This document shows, piece after piece, positions 8,388-17,945 of a stretch of 64,000 bases of DNA (positions are counted from its first letter, which is position 1; each line of letters starts with the position of its first letter). Origin of the DNA: Acidobacteriota bacterium (GTDB lineage Bacteria; Acidobacteriota; Thermoanaerobaculia; Thermoanaerobaculales; Thermoanaerobaculaceae); contig PKYI01000033.1 in the NCBI GenBank assembly GCA_003133645.1, positions 21,385 to 85,384 on the forward strand, read 5' to 3'. A model generated the notes under the pieces. That model was given only the letters and a program-made list of their open reading frames with translations, was not told the DNA's origin and did not search any database. Made by a program: the position numbers and the translations under genes.

Positions 8388-10232
8388 TTACGAACGTGGC
8401 CCAGGCCTGCGTTCGTATACCCGGAGGCGATAGCCGCTTGCGGGAAAGACCTGCTGCGAGCGGAGCCGCCAGCGCGGGTCCGTCTCCATCGCGCGGCGCG
8501 CCGGGTCGAGCCAACCGGTCTCCTGCGTCCACCCCTCGCGCCAGGCTGAATCGTCCCGCTGGAGGTCAAGGATCAGCACGGCACTCACGTTGCTCCGTTG
8601 CGCAGCAATTTCCGGAAGGCGTTGGGGACCCGCGTCCCGCAACACTTGATCCGCCGAGCGCGGCACGTCGCTCGCTTCGAACGCACGCACAGACTGCCAG
8701 GCATCCCACTCGACGAGACCCGGGCTGAAGTCGTTCCAGTAGCCGGCGAGGACGGAACCGCGGGCGGTCGCCGCCGCTTGGGCAACCGCCGTCGCGACCG
8801 GGCGCAATGTGGCCGGCACGCTGTTCTCCACCAGGCCGGCGGTAAGGCGCCCTCGATCAATCGGAACGAAAATCGCGAGAATGAGGACGAGCGCGGCGGC
8901 GCTCGAGGCCACCAGGGTTCGGAGGCGAGGCGTGATCGGCCGCCTGATCACCCAGACGAGCGCGGTCGCCGCCGCGAGCCAGAGCAGCGGTACCAGCGGG
9001 AAGAGAAACCGCGTGAGCTTGTAGGGGTGGACCAGCGTGCCGATCAGGCCAAGGACAAGCGCCAGGACGACGACGCCGTTGGGTGGCGAGAGTCGAGGCC
9101 AGAGAACGACCGCGAGCACGACCAGGACGAGGCACGCCCCGCCCACCGCGACCGAGGGCGAGAATTCTTGGAGGAATGCACGGGGGTAGAACAGGGCGCC
9201 CGAGGGCGTCCACAGCGAGGGGCCTGCGTCACGGTTTTCGAGGACACGCACGAAACCGCGCGCGTGGGAAGGCGGGAGCATCCAGACCGCGATCGGCAGG
9301 AGGATGACCAGCGCAATCGCCCGCGGCCGCGGACCGGCCGTCGCATACCAGGCCTTGAGCCGCGCCCAACTCCGTCGCGGTCGGATGAGCGCGTGGGCGA
9401 GCACCAGGATGTAGAGGATGTAGAGCGGCGTGCCGAGTGAGATCGAACGGCTGGCTTGGCCGCTGGGGTCGTTCACTCGCCCGCCGAAGATGGCGAGCGC
9501 CAGTATCCCGGCGGCGTACGCGAGCAGGAAGATCCGCCACGGACGGCGCCAGGCGACCAACCTCAAACGCGTCACCGCCTGGGCGCGCAGGGCTGCCAGC
9601 GATCCGGCTGCGAGCCAAATCTCGGCGAGCACGAACGGCACGAGCCACGCCAGACCGTAGTTGAACTTGAGGAAGAACAGCAGCACCGCCGCCAGGCACG
9701 CGAGCGTGAAATCGCGCGGCGCGCTGCTGCGCAGCGAGCGCGCGTAGCTCCCCACGGCGAGAAACAGCAACAGCGCTCCAGGGATCTCGAGCATCACGAG
9801 CGTTCCAAAGAGCTGGAAGGCGGGGCTCACCGCAACCGAGGCCGCGACGAGGGCGCCGGCGAGGTCCCTGCCATCGCCGCCCACCTGTCGCCCGGCCCAG
9901 AAGCCGGCCATGATCGTGAGGACGAACAGCACGACCATCCCGCCGCTTGCCGTCCGATAGGTCGGGCCGAAGGGGACGAACGCCGTCGCTTCGATCAGCG
10001 GGAAGACCGGCCCCCACAGGTCGAGTTCCCCGACGGCCCGCGCGAAGTCGAGAGGGTCCAAATCCTTCACCGCGTGCGCCAGGTGGGCCCCCGCCGCGCC
10101 ATACTTGGCCATATCCCATTTGGGCAGCCCGTCCCACGAGGAGGCCAGCGCCCACAGCCCGGCGCCGGTGCGCACTGCAAGTGCGCCCACGAGGAGCCAG
10201 GTGAGCAGCACGAGTGCTCGCGCTACCCGCAT
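8388..10232 (-). CDS. GT39/ArnT-like integral-membrane glycosyltransferase
   Basis: About 614 residues with roughly a dozen hydrophobic helices. The first extracytoplasmic loop carries an acidic 'SSWDGLPKWDMAKYG', matching the Asp/Glu-bearing first loop of lipid-phosphate-sugar dependent GT-C enzymes. A soluble C-terminal region (from about residue 480) includes 'GYWNDFSPGLVEWDAW'. GT39-type enzymes move a sugar from a polyprenyl carrier to protein or lipid on the outer face of the inner membrane. The acceptor and donor cannot be inferred. The ATG at 10232 begins a signal-anchor helix ('MRVARALVLLTWLLVG') but has no Shine-Dalgarno. Confidence 0.8.
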   Translation of the reverse strand: MRVARALVLLTWLLVGALAVRTGAGLWALASSWDGLPKWDMAKYGAAGAHLAHAVKDLDPLDFARAVGELDLWGPVFPLIEATAFVPFGPTYRTASGGMVVLFVLTIMAGFWAGRQVGGDGRDLAGALVAASVAVSPAFQLFGTLVMLEIPGALLLFLAVGSYARSLRSSAPRDFTLACLAAVLLFFLKFNYGLAWLVPFVLAEIWLAAGSLAALRAQAVTRLRLVAWRRPWRIFLLAYAAGILALAIFGGRVNDPSGQASRSISLGTPLYILYILVLAHALIRPRRSWARLKAWYATAGPRPRAIALVILLPIAVWMLPPSHARGFVRVLENRDAGPSLWTPSGALFYPRAFLQEFSPSVAVGGACLVLVVLAVVLWPRLSPPNGVVVLALVLGLIGTLVHPYKLTRFLFPLVPLLWLAAATALVWVIRRPITPRLRTLVASSAAALVLILAIFVPIDRGRLTAGLVENSVPATLRPVATAVAQAAATARGSVLAGYWNDFSPGLVEWDAWQSVRAFEASDVPRSADQVLRDAGPQRLPEIAAQRSNVSAVLILDLQRDDSAWREGWTQETGWLDPARRAMETDPRWRLRSQQVFPASGYRLRVYERRPGPRS

Positions 10233-10354
10233 GAGAGGAGGGGAACACCCACGTCGAATCCCCACAGATGGTACCTCGGCCGCGGCTTCGACGAGCGGTA
10301 TCCTGGAGCGGGGCCGAACCCCGGACCTGTGGCCAGTAGGGAAAGGAGCAGCGC

Positions 10355-12439
10355 ATGCCCTTGGCGGAGCTGGCGCGGCGTCCGAAGGTGAGGCGGTGGC
10401 TCGGAATCGCGGCCGCCGCGGTGGCCGTGCACGCCCTGATCGGCGTCTTCGCCGTGCCGCCCCTGCTGCGCTCACTCCTCGCCGGCAAGCTCACGCAGGC
10501 GCTGCACCGGCGCACCACGGTCGAGGCCGTGTCGTTCAACCCGTTCGCCCTCGCCGTCCACGAGCTCAAGGTGGCGGACGGGACCGTGCTGTTCTCCGAC
10601 GCGGCGGTGAAGCCCCCGTTCGCGGCCACGTTGCGCGCGGTGGAACTCGGCGTGCGCTCGTTCAGCACCGCACCCAACGCAGCCGCCACGGTCGAGCTGT
10701 CGCTGGCGACGGACGCGGACGAGACGCTGCGCGAGACCGGCGAGCTGACGTTCGCGCCGCTCGCGGCGCACGGGACGGTCGAGGTCGCGGGTCTGCCGCT
10801 GCGCCGCTACGCGGCGTACTACAGGGACGCCGTCGCGTTCGAGGTCAGAGACGGCGTGCTCGGCCTGCCCACCGGCTACGCCTGATCCGGAAGCGGCGAC
10901 GGCTGGACGCTCTCGGACTTGGCGGCCACACTGCGCTCGCTGCGCCTGCACCGTGCCGGGGAGCGCGGCGACTTCCTCGCCGTCCCCGAGACGGTGCTGA
11001 AGGGGTCGTCTCGCTCGACCTGGCCGCACGGACCCTCACGCTCGGAGAGCTGTCGCTCGCGGGCGCCCGCCTCGCGGTCGCTCGCGGCTACAGTCAAGGG
11101 CCTGCCTTTGGTCCCGCTGCAGGGGTACATCACCGACCGCCTTCACCTCGTCGTCAACGACGGCACCGCCTCGGCCGCCGGCGAGCTGACCGTTGCCGCG
11201 GGCGGCCCGGCGTCGAGCGCCAGCTTCACCGGGCGGGCCTCGGTCGACCGCCTCGCCACCGTGGACGCCCACGCCGCCGAGGACCTCGTCAAGTGGGACT
11301 CGCTCGTCTTCACCGGCGTCTCGTTCGCCAGCGAGCCGTTCCGCCTCGAGATCGCCGACGTCACGCTCGCAGGACTGGCCTCGAAAGTCATCCTCGCCGC
11401 CGACAGCGCGATCGCCTTCGTCGACCGCTCGGTGAGCCCGGAGTTCCGGATGGACGTGACCGGCCTGGCAGGATCCGTGTCGGGCCTGTCCTCGCTCGCC
11501 TTGACCGCCGCCGATGTCGATCTCCGCGCGACCCTCAACGGCCAGGCGCCGGTGTCGCTCACCGGCAAGGTCAACATGCTCGCCGGGAACCTGTTCCTCG
11601 ACATCAAGGTGGCAAGCCCAAAGGCGACCCACCTGCCGGTGCGCCTCGCCATCTCGCTGCTCAAGCACCGCGAGGGGCGCATCACGCTGAACCTGCCGGT
11701 CAGCGGCTCGCTCGACGACCCCAAGTTCCGCGTCGGGCGGATCATCCTGAAGGTGATCGTCAACCTGCTCGCCAAGGTCGCAACCTCCCCGTTCTCGCTG
11801 CTGGGCTCACTGTTCGGCGGCAGCAGCGCCGAACTGGACACCGTCGCGTTCGCGCCCGGCGCCGCCACCCTCGACGACACCGCTCGCGGCCGTCTCGACA
11901 TCCTCGCGAAAGCGCTCAACGACCGGCCCGGCCTCCGGCTCGAGATCGCCGGCCGCACCGACGAGGCCGCCGAGTACGACGAGTACCTCACCCCCGCCTA
12001 CAAGCACGGCAAGTTCGCCAAGCCGCGGAACTTCCTCGGCATCGCCAAGAAGGAGCCGGCGCCCGAGATGGAGCGTCTCCTGCGCGCCAGCCTCGACCCC
12101 AGCCCCGACGCTCTGCGCCACCTCGCCACCGCCCGCGCCGAGGCCGTCCAGGGCTACCTGCTGCAGACCGGCAAGGTCAAGGCCGACCAGCTCTTTATCG
12201 TCGGGCCGTCGGGCGCCGCGCCAGCCGCCAAGGGCAAGGGCGATTTCTCCGCGGTGACTTCGATCGACGAGGTCATCGGCAGCTACGTCGCCGCCGAGGC
12301 CGCCGCCGGCGCCGTCAAGTCGGGTGAGGCGGCGGTGTACACGAAGGGCGAGGTCTCGCTCGCCCTGGCCGGCACCGGCCGCGGCGTCGTCATCGGCTTC
12401 GACTTCGGCAAGCTCGACATCGAGCGCACTCACAGATAG
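10355..12439 (+). pseudogene. DUF748 (AsmA-like) protein gene, disrupted by indels and an in-frame stop
   Basis: The N-terminus (good RBS GGAAAGGAG, TM helix, then 'TTVEAVSFNPFALAVHELKV') and the C-terminus (OmpA-like 'FAPGAATLDDTARGRL') are typical of DUF748 envelope proteins, which are usually about 1000 residues or more. Here the frame stops with TGA at 10883. Reading one base over for a few codons restores the expected 'YRLIRSGDGWTL' pattern. A second shift near 11008, in a G run, changes 'VVSLDLAARTLTLGELSLAG' to another frame, and the original frame returns near 11090 with much expected sequence missing. The 506-aa downstream ORF in the track is the 3' part. Either true decay or base-calling indels could explain this. 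Confidence 0.75.
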
Positions 12440-12544
12440 CCGCGGGCTGCTGCAGGACGGCCGGAACCGGTGTGGGTCCGGAGGCGGAGCCGGGCGGGGC
12501 GCCCCGGGCGCAACTGCGGAACGGGGTTGTGCGTAAACTGTTCC

Positions 12545-13237
12545 ATGATGAGACTGGACAGGCCGCGGCCGTGGACATGGTTGAGGTCCGCGTCGCTGCT
12601 CTGCCTGACAGTCGGCGTCGCGGCGGCGGCCGGGCCGCGCATCGACTTCGACCGTCTCTCGACCGACGAGGGCCTGTCGGAGAGCATCGTCGAGGACGGA
12701 TCGGGCATCCTCTGGGTGGGCGCATTCGAGGGTGGCCTCAACCGGCTGGACCAGGCAACTGGCGGCTTCCGCCGCTATACCGCCCGCGACGGTCTGGCCA
12801 GCGACTCCGTCTACGCGATGGTCCTCGACCCCGCAACCGGCGATCTGACGTTCGTCAACGCCGGTCTGTGCGAGCCGCTCATGAAGTCCGGAGCGGGCGT
12901 GGAGTACTTGACCTCCTCCGGGTCGACCCTCCCGCTGGGCGCCCGTGCCGGCACCTCGTACGAGCGCCGGACGGTGCGGCTGGCCGGGGGGGACGCAATC
13001 GTCGTGTTCTCCGACGGGGTCCCCGAGGCTCAGAGCCATTCCGGCGGCCAGTACGGCTACGACCGCCCCCGTGACCTCCTCGCTCGCCTGGACGTCTCGG
13101 CCCTCTCGGCGGAGAGCATCAGGGACACGCTCATCCGGGATGCGCGACACTTCTCGGGCGGCTCGCACCCGAGCGACGACATGACCCTGGTGGTGATCAG
13201 ATCGACGGCGAACCCTGACGGGTCGGCCGCACACTAA
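12545..13237 (+). pseudogene. Internally deleted sensor: two-component propeller remnant joined to SpoIIE/PP2C phosphatase tail
   Basis: An open frame of 230 codons begins with a signal peptide ('LRSASLLCLTVGVAAAA') and one or two propeller repeats ('DFDRLSTDEGLSESIV', 'GSGILWVGAFEGGLNRLD'). It then jumps to the second half of a SpoIIE-type phosphatase: 'NAGLCEPLM', 'VVFSDGVPEAQ', 'SDDMTLVVI'. Normal family members have 10-14 propeller repeats, a Y_Y_Y domain, a TM helix and a full phosphatase domain (~1000 residues). The first metal-binding half of the phosphatase and nearly all sensor sequence are missing, so it is very probably non-functional although the frame is intact. It lies directly after another damaged gene. 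Confidence 0.7.
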
Positions 13238-13264
13238 ACTCCGCGGCGGCCGTACTCGGCGCTC

Positions 13265-13310
13265 GGGTCAGGCTTGCATCGTTGGGTTGTCGGGCTCCAG
13301 CCAGCCGCCC
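13265..13310 (+). repeat. Dispersed repeat, copy A
   Basis: The sequence GGGTCAGGCTTGCATCGTTG continuing through GGGCTCCAGCCAGCC matches three other intergenic sites in this window (19150, 21371, 33938). The shared core is GTCAGG-C/T-TTGCGTTGTTGCGTTGTTGG followed by a CTCCA/CGGCC stretch. This copy is the most diverged. It sits between two convergent genes. Confidence 0.6.
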
Positions 13311-13327
13311 ATCCCGCATTTGTCAAC

Positions 13328-14083
13328 TCAGCCGGACCTGGAGGTACCGATCGCGCCAGGGTTCTGGTGAGGCCACCGCTTCCTGCACACGCCGACGACC
13401 ACGCCGGCGAGCTCGTCGATCGGGCACCAGGACGAGTTGACGACCAGATCGTAGTACAGCGGATCCTCCACGTCGCAGTCGAACGCGTGCGATACGGCGT
13501 GCGCCCGCGCCCTGTCGGCATCCTTGATCTCATCGTACGCACTCTCCTTGTCCATGCCGCTCCGGGAACAGACACGGGCGATGCGGTCCTCGATGGTCGC
13601 CACCACCCGGACCGAGAGGCCACGTTCGTGCGGCAGGAAGAAATTGGCGTCACGCCCGAGAAAGACCACCTCCCCGTGCACCGCGAGGAGCTGAAAGACG
13701 CGCCGCAACTCGTGGGTGTAGGTGTCGCGCGTGATCATGGCGTGCGGCATGAGGTCGCCGAGAACATCGGTGACCCAGTTCGCGGCGTCCTTATCGAGAA
13801 GGTTCATCATCGAGGGGTTGACATGCAGGTGTGCAGCCACGAGGTCGACCACCTCGCGATCCAGGACCGGCCACCCGAGGGCTGCGCCGACCCGCCGGGC
13901 GAGCTCGATCCCGCCCGCTCCGCGCTGCCGGGCCACGGCGACGTACGGACCCATGTGGCATTCGGGCTCGTACTCCGGCCTCTCGGACGCGAGGGCCGCG
14001 GCGATGCGCCGCCGCATGCGGTTCCAGCTGATGCTCCGCGCCGCCAGTTCGGTGACGATCGCATCCACTGAGGGAGTGGTCAT
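13328..14083 (-). CDS. Cytidylate-kinase-like family protein
   Basis: About 251 residues. The central part 'GGIELARRVGAALGWPVLDREVVDLVAAHL' resembles the N-terminal nucleotide-binding region of the cytidylate-kinase-like family (AAA-type P-loop kinase fold). In place of a classic GxxGxGKS loop it has 'ARQRGAGGIELARRV', as in this subfamily. Later 'VVFLGRDANFFLP' and 'RVVATIEDRIARV' also fit. The substrate is unknown; these proteins are not the housekeeping Cmk. The start at 14083 is supported by CCGGAGGCCACCGTC upstream; the track's 14248 start would run through intergenic sequence. Confidence 0.82.
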   Translation of the reverse strand: MTTPSVDAIVTELAARSISWNRMRRRIAAALASERPEYEPECHMGPYVAVARQRGAGGIELARRVGAALGWPVLDREVVDLVAAHLHVNPSMMNLLDKDAANWVTDVLGDLMPHAMITRDTYTHELRRVFQLLAVHGEVVFLGRDANFFLPHERGLSVRVVATIEDRIARVCSRSGMDKESAYDEIKDADRARAHAVSHAFDCDVEDPLYYDLVVNSSWCPIDELAGVVVGVCRKRWPHQNPGAIGTSRSG

Positions 14084-14210
14084 GACGGTGGCCTCCGGAT
14101 CTGTTGGTCCTAAACCTAATCTCGTCGCATCTCGCTGCCACGTCAACCCTGGTCGCTCGCGACCAGGTGAGCCGGCGGCACCCGCGAGGCGGAGCTGCGC
14201 CGCCGACCGG

Positions 14211-16001
14211 TCATTGCGGCCTCGCCTCCCGGTACATCTCCTCGACAAGGGCGGCGAACTCCCTCTCCACGACGCGCCGGCGTACCTTGAGCGTGGGGGT
14301 GAGCTGGCCGCCCTCGATGGTCAGCGTCACGGGCAACACCCGAAACAGCCGGATCTGCTCGTAGTGGGCCAACTCGGCGTTGGCCGCCTCCACCGCCTCG
14401 CGGAACAGCGCCTGCACCCGGGAATCGGCGGCAAGGCCGACGGGCTCCTCCTCCGCGATCCCCTGTCCGGCGGCCCAGCCCCGCAGAGCGGCGAAGTCGG
14501 GGGAGAGGAGGGCCACGATATACGGCCTGCCGTCGCCGATGAGCACCGCGGCGTCCACGAACCGGGAGCGCTTGAGCAACTCCTCGATGGGCTGAGGGGC
14601 GACGTTCTTGCCGCCTGCGGTGACGATGAGGTCCTTCTTGCGGTCCGTGATGTAGAGGAATCCGTCGCCGTCGAGGCGGCCGATGTCGCCGGTGTGGAAG
14701 AACCCGTCGGGCTCGAAGGCATCGCGGGTCGCGTCCGGCCGATGCCAGTAGCCCGGCGTGACGTTGGCGCCACGCACCAGGATCTCGCCGTCGCCCGCGA
14801 TGCGGACCTCCACGTGGTCCAGGGGGCGGCCCACCGAGCCCAGGCGGTTTTCTCCGGGAAGGCAGCCGTTCACCGCAATCCCGGGCGACGTCTCGGTGAG
14901 GCCATAGCCCTCCTGGATGGGAACCCCGACGGCGTGGAAGAACTCGTTGACGCGGACCGGCAGCGGTGCGCCGCCGGAGAGGGCGTAGGCCACCCGTCCG
15001 CCCAGGGCGGCGCGCACCTTGGAGAGCACGAGCCGGTCGGCGACGGCGTAGGCGAGGGCCGTGCGCACGCCCGGGCGTTGCCCCGCCAGGCGGGCCCGAG
15101 CCACCCGCGTGCCGGCGGCCAGGGCCCAGTGGAACAGCCGGCGGCGCGCGGGGGTTGCCGCGTCCACCCTGGTGAGCACCGCGTCCCGGACCTTCTCGAA
15201 CACGCGTGGCACGCTGCAGAAGTACATCGGCCTGATCACCGGCAGCAGCTCCGCCACGTGGCGGGCGGCGCAGTACGCCCGCGGGCACGACAACCGCATG
15301 TAGGCATAGCCCGCGCAGCGCTCGAGAACGTGGCACAGGGGCAGGAACTCCAGAACCAGGTCGTCCCCGGTGGTGGCGGCGCGCGCCGCCACCACCGCCG
15401 AGTTCTCGATGAAGTTGCGGTGCGTCAGCATCACGCCCTTGGGGTCGCCGGTGGTGCCGGAGGTGTAGATGATGGTGGCCAGGTCATCGGGACCGATCCT
15501 CCCGGCGCGCTCCCAGAAACGCGAACCGGCGTCCCCGGAGGCGCCGGAGGCGAGGATCTCCTCGAAGGACAGAGCGCCCGCCGCCGGCGTCCCCTCGATC
15601 TGCACCACGTGCTCGAGGCCGGGGCAGTCGCGGCGCACGCCGACCAGCATCACCGCGTGTTCGGCGCTGTCCGCCACAACCACGCGGCTGCCGGAGTCGC
15701 GCACCTGAAACGCGATCTGGGCGGCGGTGAGGGTGGTGTACACGGGCACGTCCACGGCGCCCAGATCCAGCACCGCGAGGTCCACCATGTGCCACTCCGG
15801 GCGGTTCTCCGACATCAGCATCACCCGGTCGCCCCGCTCCACACCGAGCCGCGCGAGGCCCTCGGCCAAGGCCGCCGTGTGCTCGAGCAGCTCGCGGGTC
15901 GAGAGCCACCGCACCTCGCCGGGGCGGTAGAGGGCACAGTGGCGGTCCTTCTCCACCGCCACGTCGCGCCGGAAGATTTCGATGATGGAGCGCTCGCTCA
16001 T
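14211..16001 (-). CDS. Long-chain acyl-CoA synthetase (AMP-forming)
   Basis: A 596-residue ANL-superfamily enzyme that activates fatty acids with ATP and then CoA. Core motifs are complete: A3 'IIYTSGTTGDPKGVMLTHRN', A5 'YGLTETSPG', A7/A8 'HTGDIGRLDGDGFLYITDRK', and the C-terminal lysine region 'LTPTLKVRRR'. The N-terminus 'CALYRPGEVRWLSTRELLEH' matches FadD15-like long-chain synthetases. The start at 16001 has GAGGTGCCC upstream, and the track's longer start at 16061 adds unrelated residues. It is a single gene, divergent from the DUF3311-symporter operon. Confidence 0.93.
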   Translation of the reverse strand: MSERSIIEIFRRDVAVEKDRHCALYRPGEVRWLSTRELLEHTAALAEGLARLGVERGDRVMLMSENRPEWHMVDLAVLDLGAVDVPVYTTLTAAQIAFQVRDSGSRVVVADSAEHAVMLVGVRRDCPGLEHVVQIEGTPAAGALSFEEILASGASGDAGSRFWERAGRIGPDDLATIIYTSGTTGDPKGVMLTHRNFIENSAVVAARAATTGDDLVLEFLPLCHVLERCAGYAYMRLSCPRAYCAARHVAELLPVIRPMYFCSVPRVFEKVRDAVLTRVDAATPARRRLFHWALAAGTRVARARLAGQRPGVRTALAYAVADRLVLSKVRAALGGRVAYALSGGAPLPVRVNEFFHAVGVPIQEGYGLTETSPGIAVNGCLPGENRLGSVGRPLDHVEVRIAGDGEILVRGANVTPGYWHRPDATRDAFEPDGFFHTGDIGRLDGDGFLYITDRKKDLIVTAGGKNVAPQPIEELLKRSRFVDAAVLIGDGRPYIVALLSPDFAALRGWAAGQGIAEEEPVGLAADSRVQALFREAVEAANAELAHYEQIRLFRVLPVTLTIEGGQLTPTLKVRRRVVEREFAALVEEMYREARPQ

Positions 16002-16207
16002 GGGCACCTCGCCTCGATCGCGGGATCCGCCCGCCTGCAGTGCCGGGACGGAACGCTCCACGGCACGGTCGCCGCTCCCGGAATGGCGGCCGCGACGCGG
16101 GTCCGTATCGCGAAAACGGTCGTTCTCTCAATATTCTAGCGTCTCCGAGGCCCGGCGCGACCGGAGGGTCGTTCGCCGTCAGGCCCGTCTCCCTCGCCGG
16201 CGTCGAT

Positions 16208-16474
16208 ATGAGTGGCCCACGCCGCGGCCCAGGTATCATCGAGACCGTGGCCAAGGAAGTTCCCGCCGCTGCGCTCGTTTCGGCTCTGGCCCCGGCAGTG
16301 GCCCTCGTCGCCGGCCTGCCGTTCGTGAACCGGATCGAGCCCGTCGTGCTCGGCCTCCCATTTCTGCTCTTCTGGATCCTCGGGTGGGTCCTGGTCACGC
16401 CGGTCTTCCTGGCCATCGCCTATCTCCTCGCCGAGGCGACGCCCGATCGCACGGCGGGCGGGGCGAGTCGGTGA
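16208..16474 (+). CDS. DUF3311 small membrane subunit of SSS-type transporter
   Basis: An 88-residue protein with two hydrophobic helices, 'AAALVSALAPAVALVAGLPF' and 'PFLLFWILGWVLVTPVFLAI', the arrangement of DUF3311 proteins encoded directly before sodium:solute symporters. It overlaps the symporter start by 4 nt (GTGA), so the two are translated together and probably work as a pair. A second possible start is the GTG at 16247. It lies just after a TATCATCGAGA motif at 16234 that also occurs before the gene at 41601, which would give a near-leaderless mRNA. Confidence 0.85.
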   Translation: MSGPRRGPGIIETVAKEVPAAALVSALAPAVALVAGLPFVNRIEPVVLGLPFLLFWILGWVLVTPVFLAIAYLLAEATPDRTAGGASR

Positions 16475-17919
16475 CGACGCCCCTGCTCGTCATCGTGGCG
16501 TTCGTCCTCGTCTCGGCGGCGGTCGGCGTCATCGGCCGCGGCCGCGGCGAGATGAACATCGAGCGCTGGAGTGTCGGCGGCCGCCGCTTCGGCGTGGTCC
16601 TCGTCTGGCTGCTGACGGCCGGCGAGATCTACACCACCTTCACCTTCCTCGGCGCGAGCGGCTGGGCCTATTCGCGCGGCGCGCCGGCGTTCTACATCCT
16701 CGCCTACGGCACGATCGGCTACATCATCTCGTTCTTCCTGCTCCCGCCGGTGTGGCGCATGGCGAAGCGCCTCGGCCTGCACACGCAGCCGGACTTCTTC
16801 CTGGCGCGCTACGACTCTCCGGTACTCACCACGCTCGTGGTGTTGATCGGCGTGGTGTCGATCGTGCCCTACCTGCAGCTCCAGCTCGCCGGCCTCGGCA
16901 TGATCGTCGAGATCGCCAGCGCGGGCGCGGTCTCCTCCCACCTCGCGATCGTCGTCGGGTTCGCCGTCACCTGCGTGTTCGTCTACACCAGCGGGATCAA
17001 GGGCATCGCGTGGGTGGCGATCATCAAGGACGTCGCGATGATCGTCGCCGTCGTCGTCATCGGCATCGGGCTGCCGGCGATGTACTTCGGCGGCGTGGGC
17101 AAGATGCTCACCGAGCTGATACGCCAGCACCCCACCCACCTCACCTTTCCGGGCGGGACGACGACGATGGGCGTCGGCTGGGTGATCAGCACCGTCCTGC
17201 TCACCGGCATGGGCTTCTACTGCTGGCCGCACACGTTCGCGTCGGCGTTCTCCGCGAAGGACGACCGCACGCTGCGGCGCAACGCGGTCATCATGCCGCT
17301 CTACCAGCTGCCGGTCCTGCTCGTCTTCTTCGTCGGGTTCACGGCGCTGCTGGTGATGCCGGGGTTGAAGAACCCGGACACCGCGCTGCTGGCGCTCGTC
17401 GGCCGCAGCTACCCGGGCTGGTTCGCCGGCTTCGTGGGCGGCGCCGGTGCCGTCACCGCGATGGTGCCGGCGGCGATGCTCCTGCTCGGGGCGTCGACAC
17501 TGGTGGCGAAGAACCTCTACCGGCCGTTGCGGCGCGGTCCCGTCAGCGAGCAGCACCTGATGCGCGCGTCGCGCGGCTTCATGCTGGCGATCGCCGTCAC
17601 GGCGCTGGTGCTCGCGCTCTGGTCGCCCACCGAGCTGGTCAAGCTGCTGATCTTTGGCTACGACGGCATCGCGCAGCTCTTCCCCGGCATCGTGCTCGGC
17701 GTGTTCGCCCGCCGCGTCACCGCCCGCCCCGTCATCCTGGGGTTGGTGGCCGGGGTCGCGTTCGTGATCGGCCTCATCTGGAGCGGCCACGATCCGTTCC
17801 TGGGGCTGAACGCCGGGTTCGCCGGCCTTGTCGTCAACGCGGCGGTCACCCTCATTTCGATGGCGATCGTCAGCGCCGGGGAGCCGGCCGGCGCGCACGT
17901 TCCTGGAACGCAGTGCTGA
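16471..17919 (+). CDS. Sodium:solute symporter (SSS family)
   Basis: About 482 residues with some 13 hydrophobic helices. SSS features include 'WSVGGRRFGVVLVWLLTAGE', 'SGWAYSRGAPAFYILAYG', 'GLHTQPDFFLARYDS' and the helical 'GFYCWPHTFASAFSAKDD' typical of the monocarboxylate/pantothenate-type branch. It drives uptake of an organic solute with the Na+ gradient. The start is the GTG overlapping the DUF3311 stop. The following M20 amidohydrolase (26 bp downstream) suggests the imported solute could be an N-acylated or peptide-like compound hydrolysed in the cytoplasm; this is inference from context. Confidence 0.9.
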   Translation: MTTPLLVIVAFVLVSAAVGVIGRGRGEMNIERWSVGGRRFGVVLVWLLTAGEIYTTFTFLGASGWAYSRGAPAFYILAYGTIGYIISFFLLPPVWRMAKRLGLHTQPDFFLARYDSPVLTTLVVLIGVVSIVPYLQLQLAGLGMIVEIASAGAVSSHLAIVVGFAVTCVFVYTSGIKGIAWVAIIKDVAMIVAVVVIGIGLPAMYFGGVGKMLTELIRQHPTHLTFPGGTTTMGVGWVISTVLLTGMGFYCWPHTFASAFSAKDDRTLRRNAVIMPLYQLPVLLVFFVGFTALLVMPGLKNPDTALLALVGRSYPGWFAGFVGGAGAVTAMVPAAMLLLGASTLVAKNLYRPLRRGPVSEQHLMRASRGFMLAIAVTALVLALWSPTELVKLLIFGYDGIAQLFPGIVLGVFARRVTARPVILGLVAGVAFVIGLIWSGHDPFLGLNAGFAGLVVNAAVTLISMAIVSAGEPAGAHVPGTQC

Positions 17920-17945
17920 GCACGCCGTCGCGGGAGGACGCAACG

